A DNA stretch of 64,000 bases from Flavobacteriaceae bacterium (GCA_028280265.1 JANQMD010000022.1:1-64000), one strand, 5' to 3'; shown: positions 1 to 10,023, counted from the first letter of the stretch. Notes: generated by a model not told the origin, from the sequence alone. Made by a program: numbers and translations.

Positions 1-3000
1 CGTTCCAAGATTGTTCAAATCTCCAAAAAGCCTTATTGAGCCTTGTTTGTCTACATTCAAAGTAGCAGAAGTCTGAATGCCTAGTTTACGCATCCTTGCA
101 TTCACTCCTGAGGCAATACTAGGAGCATTGGTCACGTTAGGAATCACAACATCGGTGTTGTCTGATGGGGCTGAGTTTCCTTCCCAGTTAGAGCCTGTAC
201 CCCAAGTAGTCCCTGCGCTTCCATCCCATAAAATTTGACCTGCTCCTTTTGATATTTGAAAGTTAACAACTGTACTTGCCAGAGTTATAGCGTACTTTGC
301 ACTTGCCAATGTCCCTAGATTAATTGCATAACTACTTCCTATCGCTTCTCCAGCTGCTCTAGACAAACCTCCTGTAAAACTGTTGCTAAAGGTATCTCCT
401 GAGACCAAGCTCCCTGTGGTCACAGTATAGCTAAGGGCAGGGTCTACATCGCCTAAATCTTTTCGCTGATTAGCATCGGGTGTGATCGTAATGGCTCGTT
501 TATTTACCGTTAAACCCCTTTGAACTGTAGGAGCTACATTGTAATTCGTGTTCTCTAGTGCAGATGCTGTAATGTTCGTACTCCCTACTCCTACAATGGT
601 CACAGTATTGCCGCTTATCGTTGCTACATCGGTATTGGAACTTACATAACTCACCGCAATGCCTGCATCTGAAACTCCTGTTAGGTTAAAAGTACTATCG
701 CCATAGGTCTTGGCGGCCAAACTACCAAAATGGATCGTTTGATTTCCTTTGGTACCCGCAGCAACAATGGTTACTGGTTGCACTACATCCGCTGGTTTCA
801 AATAATTAGTACTCTCGGCTACTGAAGCGGTGATGTTTACACTTCCTGCTTTTAACATGGTTACAACACGAGGAGTAACGCTGTTGTTAATCGTGGCCAC
901 AGTTTCATCTGAACTGCTATAGGTTACCGCAGAACCTGAGCTAGAGGTAGCATGCAAGGTAAAGGTAGTAGCTGCTAAAGGTTTGCTTGAGATAGCCCCG
1001 AAACTAATCGTTTGGGATAGTTTTACCTTAACTGCGATATCCTTCGTTCCCGCATTGTAAACATCATCAGAACTCTTCGTTATAGAAGCCCGAACGTTGA
1101 TCGTAGTACCTAAAGCAACAGAACTGCTCACTGTGAGTGTATTTCCCGAAAGACTTACGCCAGACACACTACTACCTAACAAGGAATAGGTAATCGTTCC
1201 ATCCGAAGGAGTCTGGGCATCTAACACAACACTATGACTTTGTCCTGGTTCTAAAGAGATATCATTAAATAAAAACCCAGGGGCGTAATTACCGCCATCT
1301 ACCAATATATCTGCAAAACCCCAAGTTGATGAAGTACTTAAAGCGCCACCAGCTGTTTCTGTAAGGTTAATATTCGGCTGTGTAAATACCAGTTTTACTG
1401 GTGTTATTGAAGTACCATCTGATCCTGGTACATCAGCATCTAATTTAATGATATGTAAACCATCAGTTACGTCACCAGGACCATTGTTAACTTGATGAGC
1501 TCCAGTTATGTATAAACTTCCTCCAAAATAAGAAAACTTGCTTTTTGGAAAAAAATATTCGTTGGGGAACTTATATCTCCTTGTGACAAAAGTAGTATTA
1601 GAACCCTGAGTTTGTTCAAGAGTTGCACCAGCATAATGATTACCTACTCCTGTTGCTGCCGCACTGTAATAAGTCCTTCCATTAGCTGTCTCGTCAGAAT
1701 AACCAGTAAGACCTATATTAGAAATAGGACTTATGGGACTCCCACTATCAATAAGGTTTATCGTCCCTAAACCGCTTCCTGTGTTAGGGGGAGGAGTAAA
1801 TCGTAATACATAGCTGGTATTGCCGGACATAAGAGCTAACTGTATCTTATTCCCAACAAGACCAGTTCCTCCATAAGCATTATGTCTATTAGATGGATTA
1901 AAATCTACTGTACCTTGATTATGCAATCGTGGGACCTCATATAATTTTGTATACCCTCCACCATTCTTATCAAATCTGAAAAAATATCCTAGGTAAGTAG
2001 GGTTAGGAGCAGTAAATGGACTATATCTAAAAAAACCGTACACTTTATCATTGAGGAATTTCAAATTGTCATTATACAGCCCTCCAGCTTCGTTAAAAGA
2101 TCTCACTAGAGTTGGTGTTGTGCCGTTTATATTTGCTTTAAAAATTGTATTATCTTGTACCACTCCCCATAGATTGCCATCAAATTCATAAAATCTGTCG
2201 TTTAGTAGAAACACTTTATTCCAACCTGATGGAATTGTCATTTCGGTAACGGTATCATCTATTCTAGAAATTCGTAAAAACTTATTGGTAAATAGTATAG
2301 GAGCGTAAATATAATCTCCTATCCTACATAAAACAGCAAGTTCTGAATTGGTTCTTGTTGTTACGGTACTAATCCGATACGCTGTTTCTTTTCTAAGTAA
2401 TCTGAGTCTGTCTACGTAATAAATTGATCTTGGTTTTATTCGTCTTACCACAAAATCTTTTGTTATCTCTGGAAAACCTCCTCCTGCTGCTGCGGTAGCT
2501 TTTATGGTAACCGAATTTCCCAACGCTGTAGAAGGGGTTAGGGTACTACCAGACAAAGAAAAACCATTGGCATTCCCTTGAATACTATAAGAGATGGTTT
2601 GTGAGGTGTTGATGCCTGCTCGTAACCTAAAGTTAGTATTATTCCCTAAAGAAATACTTGGTATCGATAGTAAAGACTTGGATTGGGTTGTATTTGCAAT
2701 TGCTTGTATCGTCACGGGACTTGGGTGAACAATAAAATCGCCATCGTATAAAGGAACGGTTCCTGAAGTCTGATCACCTAAATCACATCTTTTGGTCATG
2801 TAAACCCAAAAATAATACGTTGCGTTCTGTGTTAAACCAGTAACAGTGACATTGATTGGACTCGTTTGATGACCAGCTGCACTGACTAACTGAACTCCTG
2901 AGCCCGAATAGGTAGTGTTAGCCCCATTGTTGTTCTTAGTAATGACACGAGGTGGGGTTGTAGGTTGGTTGACATTACTCATATACATTGCATAACCAGC

Positions 3001-3303
3001 CTTTTGGGCAGAAAAACCTGGTATAGTTAGAGTAATCGAATTGGCAGTAGCACTTGAAAAAGAAACAGATAGACTATTATTTCTCTCAACATCTGTTGGT
3101 GGGTTACACTGTGCATTTATTTGTAAAGTACCCAACAACGCAAAGAGTAGCATCCCACAAAAGGAGTACTTTCTTCTTATATTGCCAAACAAGTAAGCCC
3201 CCTTGTGGGTTGTCTGTAACAGTATTCTCTGAAAAAATTGTGGTCTAAAGAAAGTAGTAAATACTATGTGAACGAATTTAGGAAAGTTTGTAATTTTTTT
3301 CAT
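1..3303 (-). CDS. Partial large secreted multidomain surface protein (FN3-like N-terminus, BIG2/MBG-like repeats, 'LWDGSAGTTWGTGSNWEGNSAPSDNTDVVIPN' segment); C-terminus lies beyond the window
   Basis: Reading the minus strand from ATG at 3303, all 1101 codons to position 1 are open (triplets checked line by line). The N-terminus contains a hydrophobic signal (FCGMLLFALLGTLQINAQC). Internal motifs QTISFGAISSKPLAATTFTL and KRAITITPDANQRKDLGDVDPALSYTVTTGSLVSGD are MBG/Ig-like. Missing from the ORF track because it has no stop in the window. Confidence 0.85.
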   Translation of the reverse strand, partial: MKKITNFPKFVHIVFTTFFRPQFFQRILLQTTHKGAYLFGNIRRKYSFCGMLLFALLGTLQINAQCNPPTDVERNNSLSVSFSSATANSITLTIPGFSAQKAGYAMYMSNVNQPTTPPRVITKNNNGANTTYSGSGVQLVSAAGHQTSPINVTVTGLTQNATYYFWVYMTKRCDLGDQTSGTVPLYDGDFIVHPSPVTIQAIANTTQSKSLLSIPSISLGNNTNFRLRAGINTSQTISYSIQGNANGFSLSGSTLTPSTALGNSVTIKATAAAGGGFPEITKDFVVRRIKPRSIYYVDRLRLLRKETAYRISTVTTRTNSELAVLCRIGDYIYAPILFTNKFLRISRIDDTVTEMTIPSGWNKVFLLNDRFYEFDGNLWGVVQDNTIFKANINGTTPTLVRSFNEAGGLYNDNLKFLNDKVYGFFRYSPFTAPNPTYLGYFFRFDKNGGGYTKLYEVPRLHNQGTVDFNPSNRHNAYGGTGLVGNKIQLALMSGNTSYVLRFTPPPNTGSGLGTINLIDSGSPISPISNIGLTGYSDETANGRTYYSAAATGVGNHYAGATLEQTQGSNTTFVTRRYKFPNEYFFPKSKFSYFGGSLYITGAHQVNNGPGDVTDGLHIIKLDADVPGSDGTSITPVKLVFTQPNINLTETAGGALSTSSTWGFADILVDGGNYAPGFLFNDISLEPGQSHSVVLDAQTPSDGTITYSLLGSSVSGVSLSGNTLTVSSSVALGTTINVRASITKSSDDVYNAGTKDIAVKVKLSQTISFGAISSKPLAATTFTLHATSSSGSAVTYSSSDETVATINNSVTPRVVTMLKAGSVNITASVAESTNYLKPADVVQPVTIVAAGTKGNQTIHFGSLAAKTYGDSTFNLTGVSDAGIAVSYVSSNTDVATISGNTVTIVGVGSTNITASALENTNYNVAPTVQRGLTVNKRAITITPDANQRKDLGDVDPALSYTVTTGSLVSGDTFSNSFTGGLSRAAGEAIGSSYAINLGTLASAKYAITLASTVVNFQISKGAGQILWDGSAGTTWGTGSNWEGNSAPSDNTDVVIPNVTNAPSIASGVNARMRKLGIQTSATLNVDKQGSIRLFGDLNNLGT

Positions 3304-3498
3304 CTTTAAATTGGTTTTAATAAACTAAGATTATTGCTTGTGGTACAAAGTTTACAAATTTATATTAAAAATAAAAATAAAAAAAAAAGAATTACTCATA
3401 AATAGCAAATATTGCTGATTAACAAGGAATTACTATTGTTTACTGTTTTGAATTTTATGAGTGCTATTTAGAGTTTACTCCTCAGGGTTGCTTCTAAA

Positions 3499-3766
3499 TT
3501 AACGTGAGTTCGACATAAAAAGATAGAGTCAAAAAATAGTATTATAATTTTAACCTACTAATTGTCAATATTTTAATTTTGATTGTCACTCCTGCGAACC
3601 AGCCTGCGGCAGGCAGGGGCAGGAGTCTAGTAAAATATAGGTATTTAGATTCCTGCTTATTAGTTTATCCTGAGCGAGAGCCGAAGGGGAGGAATGACAT
3701 TGATTTTCAATCATAAAACATATAAATACCTAAAAATCAATTAGTAGTATATTGAACTCACGTTAA
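3499..3766. repeat. MITE-like inverted-repeat element, ends TTAACGTGAGTTC / GAACTCACGTTAA, with further inner complementarity (CTACTAATTG / CAATTAGTAG)
   Basis: 13-bp perfect terminal inverted repeats at 3499-3511 and 3754-3766; no ORF inside. Confidence 0.6.
3584..3699. repeat. Nested palindromic intergenic repeat, TGTCAcTCCT...AGGAATGACA
   Basis: Terminal inverted repeats TGTCACTCCT / AGGAATGACA; inner hairpin CCTGCGGCAGG. Same end structure as 21312, 24762 and 45128. Confidence 0.6.
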
Positions 3767-3793
3767 ATTAACATTATACACTGGATCAGTCGT

Positions 3794-4090
3794 AGTTGAA
3801 TAACCAATAATGATCAACGAATTACAATTGAAGAAGTGTATGTAAGAGGAAAAGTCATCAGAGAATAGAGATATGAAATCAGTTTAAATCGTTGTTGTAT
3901 AAGTCATTCTTTATAACTTCTTAGATTCTGAAAACCAGCACAATGACTGTAATACAAACTGTTGTTTCTTTTAATCAATAAGCTATAATTTTCAATATTC
4001 ATCATTTGATGTTCTATATTCACCATTCAAATATCACCAATCAAAAATCTACAATCTTCAATAAAAACAAAACAATTGGTCTTGATCCGT
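3794..4090. repeat. Direct repeat copy 1 (~297 bp, noncoding)
   Basis: From 'agttgaataaccaataatgatcaacg' to 'caattggtcttgatccgt'; near-identical copy begins 330 bp downstream. Confidence 0.85.
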
Positions 4091-4123
4091 TGTGGGTCAG
4101 TTACAAAAGTTGTGTGTAATTTC

Positions 4124-4422
4124 AGTTGAATAACCAATAATGATTAACGGATTACAATTGAAAAAGTATGTATGCACGAGGAAAAGTCATCAGAGAATAG
4201 AGATATGAAATCAGTTTAAATCGTTGTTGTATAAGTCGTTCTTTACACCTTCTTAGACCTTGAAACCAGCACAATGAATGTATTTACAAACTGTTGTTGC
4301 TTTTAATCCATAAGCTATAATTTTCAATGTTCATCATTTGATGTTCTATATTCACCATTCAAATATCGTCAATCAAAAATCTACAATCATCAATAAAAAC
4401 ACTACAATTGGTCTTGATCCGT
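4124..4422. repeat. Direct repeat copy 2 (~299 bp, noncoding)
   Basis: Aligns by eye end to end with 3794-4090 with only scattered substitutions and small indels. Confidence 0.85.
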
Positions 4423-4609
4423 ATGAAACCCTTTGACGCTGTGTTAACAGTATTTATTGTCTTTCTGAGATTACATCAAAAGTAATATCATTTAACGCTT
4501 TCTTTTTAGGTTTTTAAGAGTGTATTTACAATGATTTCTTATGTAGAGTTCTCGATAAATAAGATTTAACAGTACAAAGGTTATAGAGAACTAAGATTTG
4601 TACTTATTT

Positions 4610-5176
4610 CTAAGCATTCAAAAACAGCTTAGGAAATATTTTTCTCACGAGCTTGTAATAGCCATATCCAAAAGTAGCTCCAAGAATTCCTCCACAAATA
4701 ATATCTAGAGGAAAATGAACACCCAGATACAATCTACTGTAAGCAAATAGGATTGGAAAAATGAACACCCATTTGATGTATTTATATGCATCTTTCAATA
4801 AGAATACGGTAAATACTGTAAAGAATGTAGAGGTTGTTGCATGTCCAGAAACAAAGCTATAACCACCGGGATGCACCAATTTTCTCAACATTTCATTGAT
4901 GCTAGGATCATTAACAGGTCGTAATCTTTCGAAAGAGTTTTTAATGAAGTTTACAAATTGATCAGAAAAAGTTACCAGAACAACATAACTCAGTAAAATG
5001 ATGATCCCATTTTTCCAACCAAATTTTTTAAATACTAAAAAGAGAATGAAAGCGAACAATGGAGACCAGTGAAATTGATTGGTAATCCCTAACCAAAGCC
5101 AGTCCCATTGTTCGCTTCCTAAATTGTTTAAAAAGATAAGAAGTTCCTTATCTTTCTCTATGAGTGTTTCTAACAC
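4610..5176 (-). CDS. Phosphatase PAP2 family membrane protein
   Basis: KNSFERLRPVNDPS, PGGYSFVSGHATTSTFF and SRLYLGVHFPLDIICGGILGA match the three PAP2 motifs; multiple TM segments. Confidence 0.9.
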   Translation of the reverse strand: MLETLIEKDKELLIFLNNLGSEQWDWLWLGITNQFHWSPLFAFILFLVFKKFGWKNGIIILLSYVVLVTFSDQFVNFIKNSFERLRPVNDPSINEMLRKLVHPGGYSFVSGHATTSTFFTVFTVFLLKDAYKYIKWVFIFPILFAYSRLYLGVHFPLDIICGGILGATFGYGYYKLVRKIFPKLFLNA

Positions 5177-5178
5177 TA

Positions 5179-6228
5179 CTATTCTACTTTTAATAGTTCA
5201 AATTCAAAAACTACATCTGCTTTTGGAGGGAAAGGTCCTCCTCCATTTTCACCATAGGCTAAGTAATAAGGAATAAACAGTCTTACCTTACCTCCTTGTC
5301 TCATTTTCATAATTGCCTCTGTAACACCTGTAATCAGTGGTCTTTTACTCAATGTGAAAGTAAAAGGTGTTTGTCCAACACTAGATTGAATGAGCTTTCC
5401 ATCTGCTAAATAGATGGAATAATCCATCGTAGCTGGTTTGTCTTTGCTAAACTTTTTTCCTTTCCCCTTCTTTAATGTTAAAATTTGTAAGCCAGACTCT
5501 TGCTTTACGGCTTTATCAACACCCTGTTTTTTGTAAAAGGCTTCTTTGTTCTTCTCAAAAATTTCCAATCGCTTTTTTTCATCTTCAGCAATTCTTTGCG
5601 CTGCTTTTTCGGTTTCTTCTACAAAAACTTTATTCGCATCAAATCCTTTTGCTTCAGCACCTCTCCTAACAATCTTTACTGATTTGATTACATCGTTCTG
5701 AGCAATAGAATCCACAACGTCTTGTCCAGTAATTAATTTTCCAAAAATAGAATGTACCCCATCTAACCATGGAGTTGCTTTGTGTGTAATGAAAAATTGA
5801 CTTCCATTCGCATTCTTCCCAGGGTTTGCCATAGACAAGACACCAGCTCCATCGTGTTTGTAGATTAGTTGCCCTGTGGAATCTCTAGGAAATTCATCTG
5901 GGAAAGTATAACCAGGTCCGCCTGTTCCATTAGCAAGAGGATCTCCTCCCTGAATCATAAAGTCTTTCATCACTCTGTGAAATTTCATACCATCGTAATA
6001 TTTCTTCCCTTGAAACGTACTGTCAACCTTGGTATTTGTGCCTTCCGCTAGGGAAACAAAATTTGACACTGTCATAGGAACATCCTTTGCGTATAATTCA
6101 AGTATAATAGTCCCTTTGTCAGTTTCAATATCTGCGTACAAACCATCTTTTAAATCTTTGTACTTATCATTACATGCAGAAAATAAAACTGCTGTTACTA
6201 AGAGTAGTTGTAAAAATCTAGTCTTCAT
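5179..6228 (-). CDS. Dual-domain peptidylprolyl isomerase: N-terminal cyclophilin + C-terminal FKBP, lipoprotein
   Basis: Lipobox LFSACN; cyclophilin motifs FHRVMKDFMIQGGDP and NGSQFFITHKATPWLDGVHSIFGKL; C-terminal FKBP-like region (GVTEAIMKMRQGGKVRLFIPYYLAYGENGGG). Confidence 0.9.
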   Translation of the reverse strand: MKTRFLQLLLVTAVLFSACNDKYKDLKDGLYADIETDKGTIILELYAKDVPMTVSNFVSLAEGTNTKVDSTFQGKKYYDGMKFHRVMKDFMIQGGDPLANGTGGPGYTFPDEFPRDSTGQLIYKHDGAGVLSMANPGKNANGSQFFITHKATPWLDGVHSIFGKLITGQDVVDSIAQNDVIKSVKIVRRGAEAKGFDANKVFVEETEKAAQRIAEDEKKRLEIFEKNKEAFYKKQGVDKAVKQESGLQILTLKKGKGKKFSKDKPATMDYSIYLADGKLIQSSVGQTPFTFTLSKRPLITGVTEAIMKMRQGGKVRLFIPYYLAYGENGGGPFPPKADVVFEFELLKVE

Positions 6229-6772
6229 TTTTTGGATTTTCTTTAATATTTATTAATGTCAATATACTTATTATGGATTTGTTGATTCCTATTTTATTCT
6301 CATCTCCCACAATTCCATAAGCATTGTATGCGGGTATGAGAAATTTTATGGTTTCTCCAATTTTCATGTTCTTTACTCCATCTTGTAATGCAGGAATAAA
6401 GTCTTCTTTGTCAACTTTGTATTGTTTAATTCCCAACTCTTCTTTTGTGTAGATGGGTTGATTGTTTAAATCGAGAATTTCATAAGTGAGCTCAACAATA
6501 TCCCCAACTTTAGGAGTCGGTAATTCTTCTTCAATTTTCGTTTGGTAATAGAACCAATAACCAGATGATGATGATGAGTACGTATTGGCTGTGTCTTTTT
6601 TTATGTATGCCAGTACTTTCGTTTCTTCCTTTTTATTTATTTTCTTTAAATCTTCCGTTACCGAAGCCAAAGTATACGTTTTGGTCGCAGTAATTGGTCG
6701 CCTAGCTTCTTGATCTTTACATGAAATCATCAGTAGAAAACAAAATCCAAGAAAAAATAAATTACTCCTCAT
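6218..6772 (-). CDS. gldI: Gliding-motility-associated FKBP-type peptidylprolyl isomerase lipoprotein, GldI-like
   Basis: Lipoprotein signal MRSNLFFLGFCFLLMISCKD (start at internal ATG 6772 preferred over the track start 6826); FKBP motifs; position downstream of the DHH gene fits flavobacterial gldI neighbourhoods. Confidence 0.8.
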   Translation of the reverse strand: MRSNLFFLGFCFLLMISCKDQEARRPITATKTYTLASVTEDLKKINKKEETKVLAYIKKDTANTYSSSSSGYWFYYQTKIEEELPTPKVGDIVELTYEILDLNNQPIYTKEELGIKQYKVDKEDFIPALQDGVKNMKIGETIKFLIPAYNAYGIVGDENKIGINKSIISILTLINIKENPKNED

Positions 6773-7790
6773 AAGATGCTTGTAATTCGTTTTTATATTG
6801 AGGCAATAAACTTTGGAATTTCTCAATAGTTTCGTGCATATTTAATTCGGAACGCCCACCTGCAGCATTGTCGTGTCCTCCACCATTAAAATAGTTCCTT
6901 GCAAACTGATTTACTGAAAAAGCTCCCTTTGATCGGAAGGAGATTTTTATGATTTTCTGCTCTCTGTCTTCAATAAAAATGGCTGCAAAAACAACACCTG
7001 AAAGCGATAGTGCATAATTAACGACTCCTTCAGTATCACCTTTTTGAAAGTTATTATCGACTTTCTCTTGGTCATTGATGGTGATGTAGGCTGTTTTGTA
7101 TTGAGGAATTTCGACGAGGTTGCGTAATGCCTGTCCCAATAACTGAAGCCTCCCATAAGAGTTAGAGTCGTATACATTTCCGTGAATTCGATCGTTTTTT
7201 GCTCCTTTGTCAATCAAGTCTGCTATGACTCTATGCGTAGTGCTTGTCGTTGATCGGAAGCGAAAAGATCCAGTATCTGTCATAATTCCTGTGTACAAAC
7301 AAGTAGCAATGTTTTCATCGATCAAATCTATATCTCCCATCATTTCAATGAAATGGTACACCATTTGACATGTAGAGCACATACTCGTATCTGAGTACAT
7401 ATAACGGAACTCATCTGGCTGTTGATGGTGATCTATCAATGCAAAATCATTCTCATAAGCATTCAATGTTTTTGCCATGTCGTCACCTACCCTGTGCAAT
7501 GCATTGAAATCGAGTAGAAAAATAATCTCTGAATTCCTGATAGATCTATGCGCTTGTGAGTTCTGCTTTTCGAATCGGTAAATATTTTCGACACCTGGCA
7601 TCCATCTTAAAAATTCTGGATGTTCGTTGGGAATGAGTACTTGTGCTTTGTGTCCTTTTTTTTCAAAATAATGGACCAGACCCAATGTAGAACCCATGGC
7701 ATCACCATCAGGGTTTCTATGACCAATGATCACAATATTTTTTGGGCTAGCTAAAAAAGCTTGTAATTCCTTAAAGTGTCTTAAAATCAT
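6762..7790 (-). CDS. DHH/DHHA1 phosphoesterase, NrnA-like oligoribonuclease/pAp phosphatase
   Basis: GHRNPDGDAMGSTLGL, DFNALHRVGDDM, LIDHHQQPD and FNGGGHDNAAGG motifs. Confidence 0.9.
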   Translation of the reverse strand: MILRHFKELQAFLASPKNIVIIGHRNPDGDAMGSTLGLVHYFEKKGHKAQVLIPNEHPEFLRWMPGVENIYRFEKQNSQAHRSIRNSEIIFLLDFNALHRVGDDMAKTLNAYENDFALIDHHQQPDEFRYMYSDTSMCSTCQMVYHFIEMMGDIDLIDENIATCLYTGIMTDTGSFRFRSTTSTTHRVIADLIDKGAKNDRIHGNVYDSNSYGRLQLLGQALRNLVEIPQYKTAYITINDQEKVDNNFQKGDTEGVVNYALSLSGVVFAAIFIEDREQKIIKISFRSKGAFSVNQFARNYFNGGGHDNAAGGRSELNMHETIEKFQSLLPQYKNELQASYEE

Positions 7791-7860
7791 AAGTGGCGAA
7801 GATACAATTTAATCATATTGCTTACCAGTTTTTATTCGTAGTTTTGTTAGAAAGCTTCAG

Positions 7861-8898
7861 ATGAAATTTCAAAAATTATTCTTCCTATTTTTTGTCTCTC
7901 TTTTGTTCGATTGTAGCAGCCAAAAAGCAAGTACTGATACAGTAATAAATCCCGTTCCTGAAACAATTAAATCTGATTTTACCATTGCTTTTGGGTCTTG
8001 CAATATTCAAAGTAGGCAAAACTTTTTGTGGAGAGAAGTCGTAAAAAATAATCCTAACTTATGGATATGGGGTGGAGATAATATTTATTCCGACACAGAG
8101 GATATGGTGAAAATGCAGCGGGATTATGCAGCTCAAAACAATCAGGGTGGATATGCCGACCTGAAAAATAGCACCGAAATCATTGGAACATGGGACGATC
8201 ATGATTATGGAGCCAATGATGCTGGAAAGGACTATCCAAAAAGAGCTGCATCACAAGGGCTTTTTCTTGATTTTTTGGGAGTTGCTCAAAACGATCCAAG
8301 AAGAAACAGAGAAGGCATTTATCATGCTAAGACTTACACAACATCAAAAGGTTCGATTAAAGTGATTTTACTGGATACTAGGTATTTTAGAGATCCCATT
8401 ACCAAAAGAAACGGTGTTTATCAACCCAACAATAAAGGAACAATTCTAGGACAAGCGCAGTGGAGTTGGTTTGAGAATGAATTGAGGAATTCTTCTGCAG
8501 ACTTTACGATTGTAGTGACCAGCATTCAATTTTTATCTTCCGAACATCGATTTGAAAAATGGAGTAATTTTCCAAATGAGGTCACTCGGTTTAAAAATCT
8601 GCTAAAAAACTTCCCTTCAAAGAAAGTGTTAATCCTATCAGGCGATCGCCATCTCTCCGAGTTTTCTAGACAAAACCTAACTGGATTGGACTATCCCTTA
8701 ATTGATTTTACTTCTAGTGGTCTGACACATTCTTATACTAATTTTTCGGGAGAGCCCAACTCAAACAGAATCCTTGAAGTGGTGAGTAATCGCAGTTTTG
8801 GATTGTTGCTTTTTAATTTTTCGGAGAAAAAAATTACCATGCAAATGAGAGGTGGTAACAATAGTGTTCAACAGGAACATATTCAGATCTACCCTTAG
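7861..8898 (+). CDS. PhoD-like metallophosphoesterase/alkaline phosphatase D family lipoprotein
   Basis: Lipobox LLFDCSS; FGSCN, WGGDNIYSD, GTWDDHDYGAND and LSGDRHLSEF motifs. Confidence 0.85.
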   Translation: MKFQKLFFLFFVSLLFDCSSQKASTDTVINPVPETIKSDFTIAFGSCNIQSRQNFLWREVVKNNPNLWIWGGDNIYSDTEDMVKMQRDYAAQNNQGGYADLKNSTEIIGTWDDHDYGANDAGKDYPKRAASQGLFLDFLGVAQNDPRRNREGIYHAKTYTTSKGSIKVILLDTRYFRDPITKRNGVYQPNNKGTILGQAQWSWFENELRNSSADFTIVVTSIQFLSSEHRFEKWSNFPNEVTRFKNLLKNFPSKKVLILSGDRHLSEFSRQNLTGLDYPLIDFTSSGLTHSYTNFSGEPNSNRILEVVSNRSFGLLLFNFSEKKITMQMRGGNNSVQQEHIQIYP

Positions 8899-8989
8899 CT
8901 TCTTTTTAAGGTAGACAACTTAATGCAAGTACACGTTATCGATAGAAGGTTAAATTTAATTTCGAAGTAAATTTTGGGATCTTAAACTC

Positions 8990-9020
8990 TTTGGCGGTGC
9001 CAATAAAAAATGTATTTTTG
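8990..9020 (+). promoter_or_regulatory. Bacteroidota-type promoter upstream of ndk (TTTG-N19-TAtTTTTG)
   Basis: TTTG at about 8990 and TATTTTTG at 9013-9020, matching the known Bacteroidota sigma consensus TTTG/TAnnTTTG. Confidence 0.55.
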
Positions 9021-9050
9021 CCGCGATTTTAAAAAATACAAATACAACAA

Positions 9051-9470
9051 ATGGCAACAAATAGAACATTTACCATGATTAAACCTGATGCTGTAGAAAA
9101 TGGGCATACGGGAGCTATTTTAGAAAAGATCAATGCCGCAGGGTTTAGAATCGTGGCAATGAAAAAAACACAAATGACAAAAAGAGATGCTGAAATCTTT
9201 TATGGAATTCACAAAGAGCGTCCTTTCTTTGGAGAGTTGGTTGCATTCATGACAAGAGGTCCTATTATTGCAGCTATTTTAGAAAAAGAAAACGCTGTAG
9301 AAGATTTTAGAACATTAATTGGTGCTACAAATCCTGCTGAAGCAGCTGAAGGAACCATCAGAAAACTCTATGCTACTTCTATTGGTGAAAATGCTGTTCA
9401 TGGTTCTGACAGTGATGAAAATGCTGAAATTGAAGGGAATTTCCATTTTTCTGGCAGAGAAATGTTCTAA
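9051..9470 (+). CDS. ndk: Nucleoside-diphosphate kinase
   Basis: [23 protein letters not shown] and [15 protein letters not shown] (catalytic His loop). Confidence 0.97.
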   Translation: MATNRTFTMIKPDAVENGHTGAILEKINAAGFRIVAMKKTQMTKRDAEIFYGIHKERPFFGELVAFMTRGPIIAAILEKENAVEDFRTLIGATNPAEAAEGTIRKLYATSIGENAVHGSDSDENAEIEGNFHFSGREMF

Positions 9471-9548
9471 TTTTAGTTGGAAAGTTTTCAACTGAAAAAG
9501 TTGAAAATAACCGCTTTTGATAGATTTACTTCTTTAAATATTTATGAG

Positions 9549-9578
9549 AAACTCGTTGCGAAAGTAACGAGTTTTTTA
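9549..9578 (+). terminator. Rho-independent terminator after ndk
   Basis: AAACTCGTT-GCGAAAGT-AACGAGTTT followed by a T run. Confidence 0.75.
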
Positions 9579-9724
9579 TTTATCAACCGTTGAGTTAGAA
9601 GCATGCTTTCATGTTCATTCTTTCTTTTCCTCTGGGTTTAGTTTCTTTTCTATTCATGATAGATATACATTGATAATAATTATCATTTTGAAACTTTATT
9701 ACTTTTCAACTTTCTAACACACCT

Positions 9725-10021
9725 CTACACCAATAGCAACTTAGAAACCAACTCTTCTCCCATTTCTTCGTTGATCATTTGAATAATTTTCTCTTTTCCA
9801 TAGCTTAGTTCCTCTCTCAATACAGAAGAAGTTAGTTTTATAATCAATGTTTTGTTCTGAAGTTGCACTTGTTGGGTATAAGAGACAACTCCTTGCCCCA
9901 TAAGCTTTTCCCATGCTTCTTCTATTTGTAGCTTTTGCATCCCCTTAGAAAGGTTGTTCTCCTTAATAAAAGATTTCATTAAATCTCCAATAGCGTTGGA
10001 TTCATTTTCTCTCTTACTCAT
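9725..10021 (-). CDS. DUF721 (DciA-like) domain protein
   Basis: Small basic protein adjacent to recF with AWEKLMGQGVVSYTQQVQLQNKTLIIKLTSSVLREELSYGKEKII; typical DUF721 pattern. ATG at 10021 or GTG at 10024. Confidence 0.75.
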   Translation of the reverse strand: MSKRENESNAIGDLMKSFIKENNLSKGMQKLQIEEAWEKLMGQGVVSYTQQVQLQNKTLIIKLTSSVLREELSYGKEKIIQMINEEMGEELVSKLLLV

Positions 10022-10023
10022 CA

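Noticed and set aside
3054-3248. 64-aa plus-strand ORF
   Set aside because: Lies wholly antisense inside the 1-3303 surface protein CDS; low-quality composition.
3794-4422. Direct repeats considered as insertion-sequence ends or a duplicated gene
   Set aside because: No transposase, no shared ORF and no terminal inverted repeats at the copy boundaries.
5079-6256. Several plus-strand ORFs of 60-75 aa (5079, 5475, 5500, 5869, 6029)
   Set aside because: All antisense to the PAP2 and PPIase CDSs; chance ORFs.
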